Positions 1 to 8,561 are shown, numbered from the stretch's first letter. The stretch: DNA of 64,000 bases from Actinomycetospora corticicola (GCF_013409505.1 NZ_JACCBN010000001.1:3596001-3660000), one strand, 5' to 3'. Program-made: numbers and translations. Notes: generated by a model from the letters alone, not told the origin.

Positions 1-678
1 CCGCTCGGGGTCGAAGCGGTGCACCGGGCCCGTCACGCTGACGGCTGCGTGGGCGCCGCCCTCCCGGTCCGCGACGACGGCCGCGACACAGGTCACGCCG
101 ACGGCGGACTCCTCGTGCTCGAGGGCCACGCCCCGTTCGTGGACACGGTCGAGCTGGCGGCGCAGGACCTCCACGTTGACCACGGTGCGCGGGGTGAGCC
201 TGGCCGGGCGGCCGCGCAGGACGGTCTCCCGGACGTCGGGAGGGGCGTGCGCGAGCAGCACCTTGCCGATGGCGGTGGCGTGCAGGGGCATCCGCCCCCC
301 GAGCCGGCTGGGGGCGTCCACCTGCCGGTGACCGCCGCTCTTGGCCACGTAGACCACCTCGGTGCCCTCCCGCACGCCGAGGTGCACGGTCTCGCGGGTG
401 CGTACGAAGAGGTCCTCGAGATAGGGCGCCGCGACCTCGAGGAGGCTGCGCCCGACGGCGGCCCGCATCCCGAGCTCGAACACCAGCCCGGAGAGCCGGT
501 AGCGGCCGTCGGGACGCTCCAGGAGCCGGTGCTCGAGCAGTTCCGCCAGGGTCCGGTGCAGCGTGGCCTTGGCGAGGCCGGTCCGCCGGCCCAGCTCGGC
601 GAACCCGAGCTCGGTGTCCTCGACGGTGAACGCCTGCAGGACCGTCAGCGCCTTGCCCAGCACCGTCGCGGGCACCAT
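1..678 (-). CDS. IclR-family transcriptional regulator, 3' end outside window
   Basis: IclR-type regulator read leftwards off the edge; 226 codons are visible against about 250 for the family. Residues 1-65 hold the winged helix-turn-helix (FAELGRRTGLAKATLHRTL, then RPDGRYRLSG). The effector domain follows, with the family segment MPLHATAIGKVLLA and later EHEESAVGVTCVAAVV. The start is the ATG at 678. The gene is divergent from the TetR gene at 780. Proteins of this family sense small organic or aromatic acids and act on nearby catabolic genes. The catabolic operons at 3120-17937 are possible targets by position only; no effector can be named. Confidence 0.9.
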   Translation of the reverse strand, partial: MVPATVLGKALTVLQAFTVEDTELGFAELGRRTGLAKATLHRTLAELLEHRLLERPDGRYRLSGLVFELGMRAAVGRSLLEVAAPYLEDLFVRTRETVHLGVREGTEVVYVAKSGGHRQVDAPSRLGGRMPLHATAIGKVLLAHAPPDVRETVLRGRPARLTPRTVVNVEVLRRQLDRVHERGVALEHEESAVGVTCVAAVVADREGGAHAAVSVTGPVHRFDPER

Positions 679-719
679 CGGTCCTCCCGGGCGAGTGCGA
701 ACGTGCTGGTCAGCGGTCG

Positions 720-735
720 GTACGATGGACCGTAC
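720..735. promoter_or_regulatory. Inverted repeat upstream of TetR gene
   Basis: GTACG-6-CGTAC dyad in the 100-bp region between the divergent IclR and TetR genes. Its half-sites match those in the GTAC boxes at 2971, 3092 and 11719, but the spacing and orientation differ, so common binding is only a guess. It could be the autoregulatory operator of the TetR protein. Confidence 0.35.
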
Positions 736-779
736 GCCGTCCGGGCGGTCACCCGCCCGCGTCCGCCGAAGGAGGACCC

Positions 780-1463
780 GTGCCCCCACGTCGGCGCCGC
801 GGCGACGACTCGTCCGCCCTGACCGCGGACCGGATCGTCGACGCCGCTCTCGCTATCGCCGACCACGAGGCGGACCTCGACCGTCTGACGGTGCGGCGTC
901 TCGCGGCGAACCTCGAGGTCGGGGTGATGACGCTCTACGGCTACTTCCGCAACAAGGACGAGATCCTCGACGCGATGGGCGACCGGATCCTCGGGTCGAT
1001 GGCGCTGCCCGACGAGATCGACACGGAGCCGGCCGACGCGCTGCGGACCCTGGGCCACGCGTTCCTCCACATGATGCGGGAGCACCCGAGCGTGGTGCGC
1101 CTCCTCGCGACCCGGGTCACCGACAGTCCCGCCGCGCTCGTCGGAGCGATGGAGGGTGTGCTCCACCGGCTCGCCGCGGCAGGCATCACCGGTCCGGCCG
1201 CCGTGCGCTGCTACGGCTTCCTCATCACGTACGCGCTGGGGTTCTCGGCCTACGAGACACCGCGGACGTGGGGGCGGGCGGAGGACGCCGCCGAGGCCCG
1301 ACGTCGCCGGTCGCACTTCTACGCGGGACTCGACCGCGAGCAGTTCCCGGAGACGGTGGGACTGGCGGCCGACCTGCCATCGCTGCCGACCGACGACCAG
1401 TTCGCGGACGGGCTCGACGCCTGGATCGCCGGCACGGTGGCCCGACTACCCACCCGGGCCTGA
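780..1463 (+). CDS. TetR/AcrR-family regulator
   Basis: A 227-residue repressor-type regulator. Residues 15-62 form the TetR DNA-binding domain, with recognition region RLTVRRLAANLEVGVMTLYGYF; the helical C-terminal ligand domain follows. The GTG start at 780 is chosen because GGAGG lies at 771-775, and an ATG further upstream is not needed. It converges on the MFS gene at 1516 across a strong terminator. It is the regulator nearest to the GTAC boxes before the MFS gene and both catabolic operons, so it is the leading candidate to bind them. That assignment is inference. The ligand is unknown, perhaps the pathway substrate or a ring-cleavage product. Confidence 0.9.
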   Translation: MPPRRRRGDDSSALTADRIVDAALAIADHEADLDRLTVRRLAANLEVGVMTLYGYFRNKDEILDAMGDRILGSMALPDEIDTEPADALRTLGHAFLHMMREHPSVVRLLATRVTDSPAALVGAMEGVLHRLAAAGITGPAAVRCYGFLITYALGFSAYETPRTWGRAEDAAEARRRRSHFYAGLDREQFPETVGLAADLPSLPTDDQFADGLDAWIAGTVARLPTRA

Positions 1464-1470
1464 ACGCGGC

Positions 1471-1505
1471 GCTGCCGGGCCCCGTCGTCGACGGGGCCCG
1501 GCAGC
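1471..1505. terminator. Bidirectional hairpin between convergent genes
   Basis: Perfect inverted repeat with 16-bp arms (GCTGCCGGGCCCCGTC) and a 3-base loop, placed between the stop codons of the TetR gene and the MFS gene. There is no T-tract, as is common in high-GC actinomycetes. It probably serves both genes. Confidence 0.8.
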
Positions 1506-1515
1506 GGGGCGGAGG

Positions 1516-2856
1516 TCAGGCGCCCGCGGTGGGTACGGCCGAGGTCTCCGGGCCGGTGGCCGTCGGCCTCGCCGGGGCCGCGGGGCCGTCAGCCGGGAGC
1601 CGCAGCGCCAGGCCGGCGAGGAGCGAGACGACCGCCCCGCCCGCCATGTAGAGCGCGATGCCCCACCAGCCGCCCGTGGCCTCCAGCAGCGACGCCGCGA
1701 CCGCCGGGGCGAAGGCGTTCCCGAGGATCGTGCCGATGGTGAAACCGATCCCCATGCCGCTGAACCTCAGCGCCGGCGGGAAGACGCCGGAGAAGTAGAC
1801 CGGGAAGACGGCGTAGTTGGCGGAGTACGCGAGGAAGACGACGGCGAAGCCGAGCAGCATCAGCCCGTAGCTGCGGGTGTCGAGCAGCGCGAACCAGACG
1901 AACGGGGTGACGACGAGGCCCGCCGCCCCGACGAGGAAGACCCGACGGACACCGACCCGATCGGCCAGTCGCCCCGCGATCGGGATCGCCACCAGCAGCA
2001 CGACGGCTGCCGGGAGCAGGACGGACAGCATGGTCGAGCTGGACAGGCCGAGGGCGAGACGTCCGTAGGAGATCGAGAAGACGGTCGTCAGCGTGAAGAC
2101 CATGCCCGCGGAGATCGTCGCGAGGGCGACGAGGACGACGGCACGGCCACTGCCGCGGAGCACCTCGACGAGGGGGAGGCGGCGGACGGCGCCGGCCTGC
2201 TTGGCCTCGACGAAGTCCGGGCTCTCCTCGAGCGTCCAGCGCACGACGAGGCCGACGACGACGAGGATCCCGCTGAGGAGGAACGGGATGCGCCAGCCCC
2301 AGGACAGCAGTGCCTGCTCCGGGAGGGTGAGCACGGCGAGGAAGACCAGGTTGGACAGGATCATCCCCGTGGAGGTCCCGGTATTGACCAGCGCGCCCCG
2401 GACGCCCCGCCGGGCGCGCTCGGAGTGCTCCACCGTCATGAGCACCGCCCCGCTGTACTCCCCACCGACCGAGATGCCCTGCAGCACGCGCAGGGCGACG
2501 AGGAGGATCGGCGCGCCCAGTCCGATGCTCGCGTAGGTGGGCAGCAGCCCGATGAGGAAGGTCGAGCCGCCCATCATCAGGAGCGTGACGACGAGGACCG
2601 TGCGCCGGCCGATCCGGTCGCCGAAGTGCCCGAAGACCAGGGCGCCCAGGGGCCGGGCCACGTAGCCGACACCGAAGGTCGACAGCGCGATGAGCGTGCC
2701 GGCGAGCGGGTCGAAGGTCGGGAAGAACAGCTTCGCGAAGACCAGCGAGGACGCCAGCCCGTAGATCGCGAAGTCGTAGTACTCGATGGTCGTGCCGATC
2801 CAGCTGGCGATCACGGCCTTCGCCGGGCTACGGCGAGGTCCGGTGGTGACGGACAT
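1516..2856 (-). CDS. MFS transporter, metabolite:H+ symporter (MHS) type
   Basis: A 446-residue, 12-helix permease, most like the MHS branch that takes up organic acids (shikimate, proline/betaine, alpha-ketoglutarate and aromatic acid carriers). The N-terminus has the branch motif IGTTIEYYDFAIYG. Loop 2-3 carries the MFS signature GHFGDRIGRRTVLV, and helix 4 has LRVLQGISVGGEYSGAV. It is divergent from the reductase/oxygenase operon at 3120, with a GTAC box about 115 bp upstream of the start. It therefore probably imports the substrate of that operon; this is inferred from position and the shared box. The substrate cannot be read from sequence. Confidence 0.9.
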   Translation of the reverse strand: MSVTTGPRRSPAKAVIASWIGTTIEYYDFAIYGLASSLVFAKLFFPTFDPLAGTLIALSTFGVGYVARPLGALVFGHFGDRIGRRTVLVVTLLMMGGSTFLIGLLPTYASIGLGAPILLVALRVLQGISVGGEYSGAVLMTVEHSERARRGVRGALVNTGTSTGMILSNLVFLAVLTLPEQALLSWGWRIPFLLSGILVVVGLVVRWTLEESPDFVEAKQAGAVRRLPLVEVLRGSGRAVVLVALATISAGMVFTLTTVFSISYGRLALGLSSSTMLSVLLPAAVVLLVAIPIAGRLADRVGVRRVFLVGAAGLVVTPFVWFALLDTRSYGLMLLGFAVVFLAYSANYAVFPVYFSGVFPPALRFSGMGIGFTIGTILGNAFAPAVAASLLEATGGWWGIALYMAGGAVVSLLAGLALRLPADGPAAPARPTATGPETSAVPTAGA

Positions 2857-2970
2857 ACGGACTCCGGGGGGAGGGGCGGGGACGCCGCCGGCCGGTGCCG
2901 GAGCGCGTCGGGAAGACCCGGACGTCGCGCAGTGTGCGACCTCGACGACGAGGGGCGTCCGACCGGGTGT

Positions 2971-2986
2971 CCGTACTTTGTATGGT
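2971..2986. promoter_or_regulatory. GTAC box A (operator candidate)
   Basis: CCGTACTTTGTATGGT, a near palindrome of form CGTAC-N3-GTACG with one mismatch in the right arm (GTATG). It lies in the 263-bp region between the divergent MFS gene and the reductase operon. It resembles boxes B (3092) and C (11719). Confidence 0.6.
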
Positions 2987-3091
2987 GCGGCGCACGGTCG
3001 TCAAGCAGCGGTTCGACGGTCGCTCTCCGTCGTCACACAACGGAAACCTGGCGGCCCGTGACATCACCTCGGTGATGTGCCATGTTTCGTA

Positions 3092-3107
3092 CCGTACTTA
3101 GTACGTC
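3092..3107. promoter_or_regulatory. GTAC box B (operator candidate)
   Basis: CCGTACTTAGTACGTC, a perfect CGTAC-N3-GTACG palindrome that ends just before the ATG at 3108. Box C at 11719 differs only in the 3-base centre. A protein bound here would cover the transcription or translation start of the reductase gene, so repression is the simple model. Confidence 0.7.
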
Positions 3108-3119
3108 ATGGAGGTGCTG

Positions 3120-4064
3120 GTGGACGACACGGTGATGGACCTCGAGGTCGTGGGGCTGCGTCGGGAGGCCGACGGTGTCCTGTCGGTCGAGCTGCGCGAC
3201 CGCGCCGACCGCCTCCTGCCGAGCTGGGGACCGGGCGCGCACGTCGACCTCGTCGTCGGCGGTCACGTCCGGCAGTACTCCCTGTGCGGCGACCCCGCCG
3301 AGCGCCGGCGCTACCGCGTGGCGGTCCTGCGCGAGCCCGCATCGCGAGGTGGGTCGACCCACGTCCACGACCGGCTGCGCCCCGGCGACGAGGTCGAGGT
3401 CGGCGGGCCGCGCAACCACTTCCCGCTCGCCGACGCGTCGCGCCACCTGCTGGTGGCCGGCGGCATCGGGATCACCCCGGTCCTGACGATGGCCGCGGAC
3501 CTCGCGGCCCGCGGGGCGGACTGGCGGCTGGTCTACCTGGGCCGGGCGCGCCGCGGGATGGCCTTCCTCGACGAACTGTCCGTGCTCGACGCCGGGGCGG
3601 GCCGGGTCACGCTGCACACCGACGACGTCGACGGGATCCCGGACCTCGACACGTTGCTGACCGGGCTCGACCCGTCCACCGCGGTCGCGGTGTGCGGGCC
3701 GGCCGGGCTCATCGCCGCCGTCGAGGCGCACTGCGCCGCGCGCGGTCTGCCGGTGCCCCGGGCCGAACGCTTCGCCGCCGTGGAGCGGGATGCCGACGAG
3801 GTGCTCACCCCCTTCGACGTCGTCGTCGCGAGTACCGGCGCCCGGATCACCGTGCCCGCCCACCGCTCCGCGCTCGAGGTCCTCGACGAGGCGGGCGTCG
3901 GCCTGCCCAACGCCTGCCGCGACGGGGTCTGCGGCAGTTGCCTCGTCCGCGTGGTGGCAGGGGAGCCGTGGCACCGCGACGCGCTCACCGCTCCGGACCG
4001 CACCGACGTCCTCGCGCCCTGTGTGTCCCGCGCCCGCGGCGCGGAGCTCGTGCTCGACCTCTGA
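3120..4064 (+). CDS. PDR/VanB-type ferredoxin reductase (oxygenase reductase component)
   Basis: Supplies electrons from NAD(P)H to the Rieske oxygenase encoded next. The 314 residues match the phthalate dioxygenase reductase layout: flavin-binding barrel at 5-100 (RQYSLCGDP at 51-59), nucleotide-binding fold at about 105-225 (VAGGIGITP, VCGPAGL), and a C-terminal plant-type [2Fe-2S] domain with Cys266, Cys271, Cys274 and Cys301 (CRDGVCGSC). GTG 3120 is preferred because GGAGG sits at 3110-3114. An in-frame ATG at 3108 would place that ribosome site inside the gene and touch box B. First gene of a nine-gene operon with mostly overlapping or nearly abutting genes. Unlike carbazole systems, no separate ferredoxin gene is present; the reductase carries its own cluster. 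Confidence 0.92.
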   Translation: MDDTVMDLEVVGLRREADGVLSVELRDRADRLLPSWGPGAHVDLVVGGHVRQYSLCGDPAERRRYRVAVLREPASRGGSTHVHDRLRPGDEVEVGGPRNHFPLADASRHLLVAGGIGITPVLTMAADLAARGADWRLVYLGRARRGMAFLDELSVLDAGAGRVTLHTDDVDGIPDLDTLLTGLDPSTAVAVCGPAGLIAAVEAHCAARGLPVPRAERFAAVERDADEVLTPFDVVVASTGARITVPAHRSALEVLDEAGVGLPNACRDGVCGSCLVRVVAGEPWHRDALTAPDRTDVLAPCVSRARGAELVLDL

Positions 4065-4095
4065 CCGCTCCCCCACCACCTCGCAGGAGACCTCC

Positions 4096-5325
4096 GTGAC
4101 CACCGAAGCGACCCGTCCCGCACCCGACGAGTCCGCGCCGCGCCGCGAGCGCCGGCCTCGTCGTGCACCCGCCGCCGAACCGGGTCCCCCGGTGCAGGCG
4201 GGCTCCGACTGGTCCAACTGGAGCGCCTACGACCGGGCCGAGCTGGGGTTCCGCAACCACTGGTACCCGGCGGTGTGGGCCCACGAGGTCGGGCGCAAGC
4301 CCGTCCCGGTGACGATCGCCGGGGAGAAGGTCGTGCTCGTCCGGGACGACCGCTCCGGCGGGATCCGGGGCCTGCACGACCGCTGCCCGCACCGCGGGGT
4401 CCCACTCTCGCTTGGCCGGCGACAGTTCCCCGGCACGATCTCCTGTCCGTACCACGGCTGGACCTACGACCTCGAGGACGGCCGCCTGGCCGCCGTCATC
4501 ACCGACGGCCCCGACTCCCCCATCTGCGGCAAGATCTCCGTGGCGACCTATCCCGTCGAGGAGCGGCTCGGCCTCGTCTTCGTCTACATCGGCGAGCTCG
4601 GCGCCGACGGCACGCCCCCGCCGGTGGAGGACGACATCCCCGCCGAGCTCACCGACAACACGCTGGTGCTGGGCGGCCGCAACGAGATCCGCGACGGCAA
4701 CTGGCGTTTCGCCGCCGAGAACGGCTTCGACGAGGGCCACGCCAAGTACCTGCACAACACCGCGCTGTGGCGCCTGTTCAAGGTCATGCCGACCTGGAAC
4801 CGGACCCGCATCGTGGAGCGCCACGGCTGGCTCATCCGGGTGCAGGACGAGGTGCACTGGGAGGCCGAGTTCCCGGGAGTCGGTTCGTTCAGCAACAAGC
4901 GGTGGTGGAAGCGGATGCCGCTGCCCGACCGTCCCGGCAAGAACGGTGACGCGAACCCCGTGATCGCCGCGCTCGACCTGCCCGGCTTCGTCAGCATCCG
5001 GCTGCCCGGCATCCTGCGGGTCGCCTACCCGCAGTTCATCCACTACGAGTGGTACGTGCCCGTGGACGCCGACCACGTGCGCTACGTGCAGCTCATGGTC
5101 CGGTTCGAGACGGGCTGGAAGGCCGCGGCGTTCAAGGCGAAGTACCTGACGGCGATCCGGTGGCTCTTCCACGGCCAGTTCACCGCGCAGGACGCGTGGA
5201 TGGTCGACGTGATGGACTCACCGCCGGAGCGCCTCTACCGCCCCGACCTGTCCCTCACCGCGTGGCGCAAGCACGTCGAGGACGCCGGCGTGGTGGTGCA
5301 GACGGTGGCCGGCCGTGGCCACTGA
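4096..5325 (+). CDS. Rieske non-heme iron oxygenase, CarAa-like terminal oxygenase
   Basis: Ring-hydroxylating oxygenase of 409 residues. The Rieske centre is Cys97-His99 (RCPHRG) and Cys117-His120 (CPYHGW). The mononuclear iron site is AENGFDEGHAKYLH, with Asp212, His215 and His220. Segments such as AELGFRNHWYPAVW near residue 50 and YEWYVPVD in the C-terminal half recall carbazole 1,9a-dioxygenase (CarAa), a single-subunit angular dioxygenase, more than the two-subunit benzoate or biphenyl enzymes. This is from memory of that family. No beta-subunit gene follows, which fits a homotrimer. GTG 4096 is preceded by AGGAGA; the first 35 residues are low-complexity and basic. The substrate is unknown; an aromatic or N-heteroaromatic ring is the likely class. 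Confidence 0.9.
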   Translation: MTTEATRPAPDESAPRRERRPRRAPAAEPGPPVQAGSDWSNWSAYDRAELGFRNHWYPAVWAHEVGRKPVPVTIAGEKVVLVRDDRSGGIRGLHDRCPHRGVPLSLGRRQFPGTISCPYHGWTYDLEDGRLAAVITDGPDSPICGKISVATYPVEERLGLVFVYIGELGADGTPPPVEDDIPAELTDNTLVLGGRNEIRDGNWRFAAENGFDEGHAKYLHNTALWRLFKVMPTWNRTRIVERHGWLIRVQDEVHWEAEFPGVGSFSNKRWWKRMPLPDRPGKNGDANPVIAALDLPGFVSIRLPGILRVAYPQFIHYEWYVPVDADHVRYVQLMVRFETGWKAAAFKAKYLTAIRWLFHGQFTAQDAWMVDVMDSPPERLYRPDLSLTAWRKHVEDAGVVVQTVAGRGH

Positions 5326-6106
5326 GGCCGCTGTGCCGGCGCACGAGCGGGTCGGAGCGGCGACCGGACCCGTGACGGTCGTCCTGCACGGCGGTGGCCC
5401 CGGCTGCCGGGCCGCGTCCGACTTCGCGGCCGTCCTCGCCCTCCGGCCGGAGCGGAGCTGGCTGCTCGTCGACCTGCCCGGGTACGGCGGTTCGGCCGCG
5501 CCGGGCGCCGGGCCCCGGGTCGAGGTCGCGGCACGGGCGCTGCTCGGGCTGCTCGACGGCCTCGGGCTCGACCGGATCGACGTGCTCGCGCAGTCCTACG
5601 GCGGGCTCGTCGCGCTGCACGTCGCGGCGGCAGCGTCCGAGCGGATCCGCCGGATGGTGCTGGTCGGGTGCGTCCCCACACCCGCCCCCGGCGGAGTGCC
5701 CGGGCTGCCCGTCGACACCGGGCTCGGGGCTCGCCTGCGGGCCGACTACTCCGGCGACGGCCGACCGGACCGGGACCGGATGCGGGCCCTGATGGCGCAG
5801 GCGGAGTGGCACGACGGCACTGCGGTGCCGGAGACGCTGGTCGAGGCCCGGTTCCGGGCGGACCGGTCGGCCGCCGGGGTCGAGGGCGCCCTCGAGGACC
5901 TGGGTGAGCACCTCGCTGCCGTCGCCGCCCCGGTCCACCTCGTCTGGGGACGTCACGACCCCTTCGCCGGTCCCGCCTACGCCACGGCCCTCGCCGACGC
6001 CCTGCCGCGCGCCGACCTCACGGTGCTCGCGGCGACCGCCCACCACCCCCAGTCCGAGCGGCCCGACACCGTCGCCGCCCTCGTCGACGCCCACCTCGGG
6101 AGCTGA
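5315..6106 (+). CDS. Alpha/beta-fold hydrolase
   Basis: A 263-residue hydrolase with a complete apparent triad: the nucleophile Ser in AQSYGG, Asp in WGRHDPF and His in ATAHHPQ. The oxyanion region is LHGGGPG, as in proline iminopeptidases and meta-cleavage hydrolases. GTG 5315 overlaps the oxygenase stop by 11 bases, so translation is coupled. In carbazole- and biphenyl-type pathways an enzyme of this fold cleaves the C-C bond of the ring-fission product. Here a second hydrolase sits at 8558, so one of the two may instead act on an ester or amide. Which one does which step cannot be told from sequence. Confidence 0.85.
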   Translation: MATEAAVPAHERVGAATGPVTVVLHGGGPGCRAASDFAAVLALRPERSWLLVDLPGYGGSAAPGAGPRVEVAARALLGLLDGLGLDRIDVLAQSYGGLVALHVAAAASERIRRMVLVGCVPTPAPGGVPGLPVDTGLGARLRADYSGDGRPDRDRMRALMAQAEWHDGTAVPETLVEARFRADRSAAGVEGALEDLGEHLAAVAAPVHLVWGRHDPFAGPAYATALADALPRADLTVLAATAHHPQSERPDTVAALVDAHLGS

Positions 6107-6109
6107 CCG

Positions 6110-6250
6110 ATGTTCCGCACCACCACCGCCAGAACCGCCGCAGCCGCCCTGCTCGGCGCGTTCGCCGCCTCGGCCCTCGCCGCCCGGACCGGCCACCTCG
6201 CCAAGCTCGGGCGTCGCACCACCGTCCGCACCGTGCGGGCCGGGCGATGA
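6110..6250 (+). CDS. Small membrane peptide, 46 residues
   Basis: ATG at 6110, three bases after the hydrolase stop; its own stop (ATGA) overlaps the start of the next gene, so it fits the operon's coupling pattern. The peptide begins MFRTTTARTAAAALLGAFA and has one hydrophobic stretch at about residues 9-25, followed by a strongly basic tail (RTGHLAKLGRR). This could be one membrane-anchored helix or an uncleaved signal. I do not recognise the family. The perfect packing between two real genes and the actinobacterial codon pattern argue that it is translated. Confidence 0.6.
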   Translation: MFRTTTARTAAAALLGAFAASALAARTGHLAKLGRRTTVRTVRAGR

Positions 6251-7581
6251 GCGCCCCGCCACGGGCCGACACGCTCTCCGAGCAGCAACGACGCTGGGTC
6301 GCCGACGCCTGCACGCAGCTCTCCGCCGACCGCATGACCGAACTCGTCGTCGGGATGGTCGACATCCCCAGCCCGACCGGGGAGGAGGGTCCGCTGGCCG
6401 CGTGGTTGGCCGACCAGCTCGACACCGCCGGCCTGGCCGGGCGTCTGCAACCCCTCGACGACCGGCAGGCCAACGCCCACGGCCGCCTCGCGGGCGACGG
6501 CACGGGCGAGAGCCTGCTGCTCTACGCACCCATCGACACGTTCACCGTCGGGGACCCCGCCGAGGACGTCCCGTGGATCGGCCCGGACCTCCGCGCCGAC
6601 ATGCAGCCGCGGGCCCGGGTGCGCGGTGACCACGTCCTCGGTCTCGGCGCGAGCAACCCGAAGGGCCACGGAGCGGCCGTGGTCGCCGCCGCCGAGGCGG
6701 TGGCCGCCGCCGGCATCCCGCTGCGTGGCGACCTGCTCGTCGGGCTCGGTGCCGGGGGGATGCCCACCAACGGCCGGAGCGCCCGCGGCCTCGTCCGGCG
6801 GAACACCGGGCAGGGCGTCGGTTGCTCCTACCTGCTCGAGCAGGGCGTGTGGGCCGACCACGCCGTCATCGCCAAGCCCGGCTGGGCGGTCGCCTGGGAG
6901 GAGGTGGGCCTCTGCTGGTTCGAGGTGCGGGTGCGCGGTGCCTTCTCCTACGTCGGGTCGCGCCACCGCATGCCCTACCGCAACGCCGTCGCCCATGCGG
7001 CCACCGTGATCACCGCCCTCGAGGAGTGGTTCCCGAGCTACGCCGCGGCCCACACCGACGGGCTCGTCGCCCCACAGGGCATCGTCGCCTCGGTGGAGGG
7101 CGGGTGGCCCCGCCTCGCGTCGGCGACCTCCGCCCTCGCCCGCATCACCGTCGACCTGCGGACCAACCCGCGCAGCACCCCTGCCGACGTGCGCCACGAG
7201 TTCGGGGCGGCCATCGCCGCGATCCTCGCCCGGCACCCCGAGCTCGACGTCGACTGGGAGATGACGCTCGCGATCCCCGGCACCCACACCCCGCCGGACG
7301 CACCCGTCGTCCGGAGCGCCGTGGCCGCATGGGAGGACCTCGAGGGCCGCGAGCACACGCCGATCGTCGCGAACAGCGGCGCGACCGACGCCAACATCCT
7401 GCGCAACCGCGGGCTGCCCACCGCCCGGATCGGCATGGACCGCATCGGCGACGACGCGCCGATCCCGCTGGACTTCCCCGCCGGGATGAACGTCGTCGAC
7501 ATCCGGGAGGCGCTGCGCCTGTCCCGCCACCTCGTGCACACCGCCGTCGCGCTGTGCACCCGAGAGAGGACACCGTCGTGA
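6247..7581 (+). CDS. M20-family-like protein with degenerate metal site
   Basis: A 444-residue protein with the M20 (ArgE/DapE/CPG2) fold pattern, but each recognisable metal-binding motif is altered. The usual GHxDT is APIDT (Pro95 in place of His). The bridging Asp of GxGxxDxKG is Asn137 (GLGASNPKG). The catalytic Glu-Glu pair is replaced by GAGGMPT at 168-174. The next acidic ligand position reads IAKPGW. The C-terminal His motif is also not seen. The dimerisation insert (about 215-330) is present. A zinc hydrolase role is therefore doubtful; a binding, scaffolding or metal-independent lyase/isomerase role is possible. It lies between the small peptide and the extradiol dioxygenase with 4-base overlaps on both sides. 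Confidence 0.8.
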   Translation: MSAPPRADTLSEQQRRWVADACTQLSADRMTELVVGMVDIPSPTGEEGPLAAWLADQLDTAGLAGRLQPLDDRQANAHGRLAGDGTGESLLLYAPIDTFTVGDPAEDVPWIGPDLRADMQPRARVRGDHVLGLGASNPKGHGAAVVAAAEAVAAAGIPLRGDLLVGLGAGGMPTNGRSARGLVRRNTGQGVGCSYLLEQGVWADHAVIAKPGWAVAWEEVGLCWFEVRVRGAFSYVGSRHRMPYRNAVAHAATVITALEEWFPSYAAAHTDGLVAPQGIVASVEGGWPRLASATSALARITVDLRTNPRSTPADVRHEFGAAIAAILARHPELDVDWEMTLAIPGTHTPPDAPVVRSAVAAWEDLEGREHTPIVANSGATDANILRNRGLPTARIGMDRIGDDAPIPLDFPAGMNVVDIREALRLSRHLVHTAVALCTRERTPS

Positions 7582-8561
7582 GCGAGATCGTGCTCGGCCT
7601 GGGGGCCTCGCACAGCACGTTGATGAACACGCACTGGGACGAGGTCGACCACCTGCCGGAGGCCCACCACTTCCGTGCCGGACTCGCCGCCGCGCGCGAC
7701 ACGCTCGCCGCGGCCGCGCCGGACGCCGTCGTGGTGGTCGGGTCCAACCACTTCCGCGGCATGTTCCTCGACCTCATGCCCGCGATCACCGTGGGCGTCG
7801 GCGAGGTCCTGGGAGCCGGCGAGGCGGGCACGCCCGGCGGCCCGCTGCCCACCGATCCCGACCTGGCGCGCGCCCTCGTCGACGGCATGGTCGACGACGG
7901 CTTCGACCCGGCGTTCTCGCTGCGGCTGACCGTCGACCACGGCATCACCCACTCGCTGCAGCACCTGGTGCCGGGCCTCGACGTGCCGGTCGTACCCGTC
8001 GTCGTGAACATGTTCGCGCCGCCGCTGCCGTCCCTGCGCCGGTGCGCCGCGCTGGGCGCGACGATCGGGCGGGTCCTCCGCTCCGACGGGCTCGACCGGC
8101 GGGTGGCGCTGATCGCCTCGGGAGGCCTGTCGCACCGGCTGCCGTGGCCGAAGTGGTTCGAGACGCTCTCCGACGACGACCGTTTCCTCGTCGAGGCGTG
8201 GCTCAACGGTCGGGACTCGTGGGCGCAGTACGAGGTCCGGCGGCGGGAGATCATCCGCGCCGCGCGGCCCGACATCAACGCCGACTTCGACACCCGGTTC
8301 CTCGCCGCCCTCGAGCGGGGCGACCTGTCCCACGTGCTCGCGATGTCCGACGACGAACTCGAGGCGGAGGCCGGCAACGGCGCCCACGAGATCCGGTCCT
8401 GGATCGCGGTGCAGGCCGCCCTGCACGGCCCCGACGGACCGCCCCGGGCGACCACCGCCGTCTACGCCGCGGTCGGCCCCTGGCTGACCGGCATGGGGGT
8501 CTCCGTCCTCACCCCTGCCCACCTCCCCCTCCCCGCCACCCCCCTGGAGTCCGCACCATGA
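7578..8561 (+). CDS. Class III extradiol ring-cleavage dioxygenase (LigB fold)
   Basis: Fe(II)-dependent enzyme that opens a catecholic ring next to the hydroxyls. The 327-residue LigB-type subunit shows the expected histidines: LGASHST near residue 11 and VGSNHFRG near 55 as iron ligands, and TVDHGITHS near 120 for the catalytic base region. ASGGLSHRLPW follows. It resembles MhpB-type (2,3-dihydroxyphenylpropionate) and CarBb-type enzymes. There is no separate small subunit such as LigA or CarBa. GTG 7578 overlaps the previous stop by 4 bases. In pathway order it should follow the Rieske oxygenase, either directly if angular dioxygenation yields a catechol or after a dehydrogenase encoded elsewhere. 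Confidence 0.9.
   Translation: MSEIVLGLGASHSTLMNTHWDEVDHLPEAHHFRAGLAAARDTLAAAAPDAVVVVGSNHFRGMFLDLMPAITVGVGEVLGAGEAGTPGGPLPTDPDLARALVDGMVDDGFDPAFSLRLTVDHGITHSLQHLVPGLDVPVVPVVVNMFAPPLPSLRRCAALGATIGRVLRSDGLDRRVALIASGGLSHRLPWPKWFETLSDDDRFLVEAWLNGRDSWAQYEVRRREIIRAARPDINADFDTRFLAALERGDLSHVLAMSDDELEAEAGNGAHEIRSWIAVQAALHGPDGPPRATTAVYAAVGPWLTGMGVSVLTPAHLPLPATPLESAP

Noticed and set aside
3108-3110. ATG 3108 as start of the reductase
   Set aside because: It directly abuts box B and would place the GGAGG ribosome site inside the gene; GTG 3120 has proper spacing.
5255-6529. Long antisense frames in the Rieske and hydrolase genes
   Set aside because: Arg/Gly/Pro-rich translations with no family motif; mirror frames of real genes.
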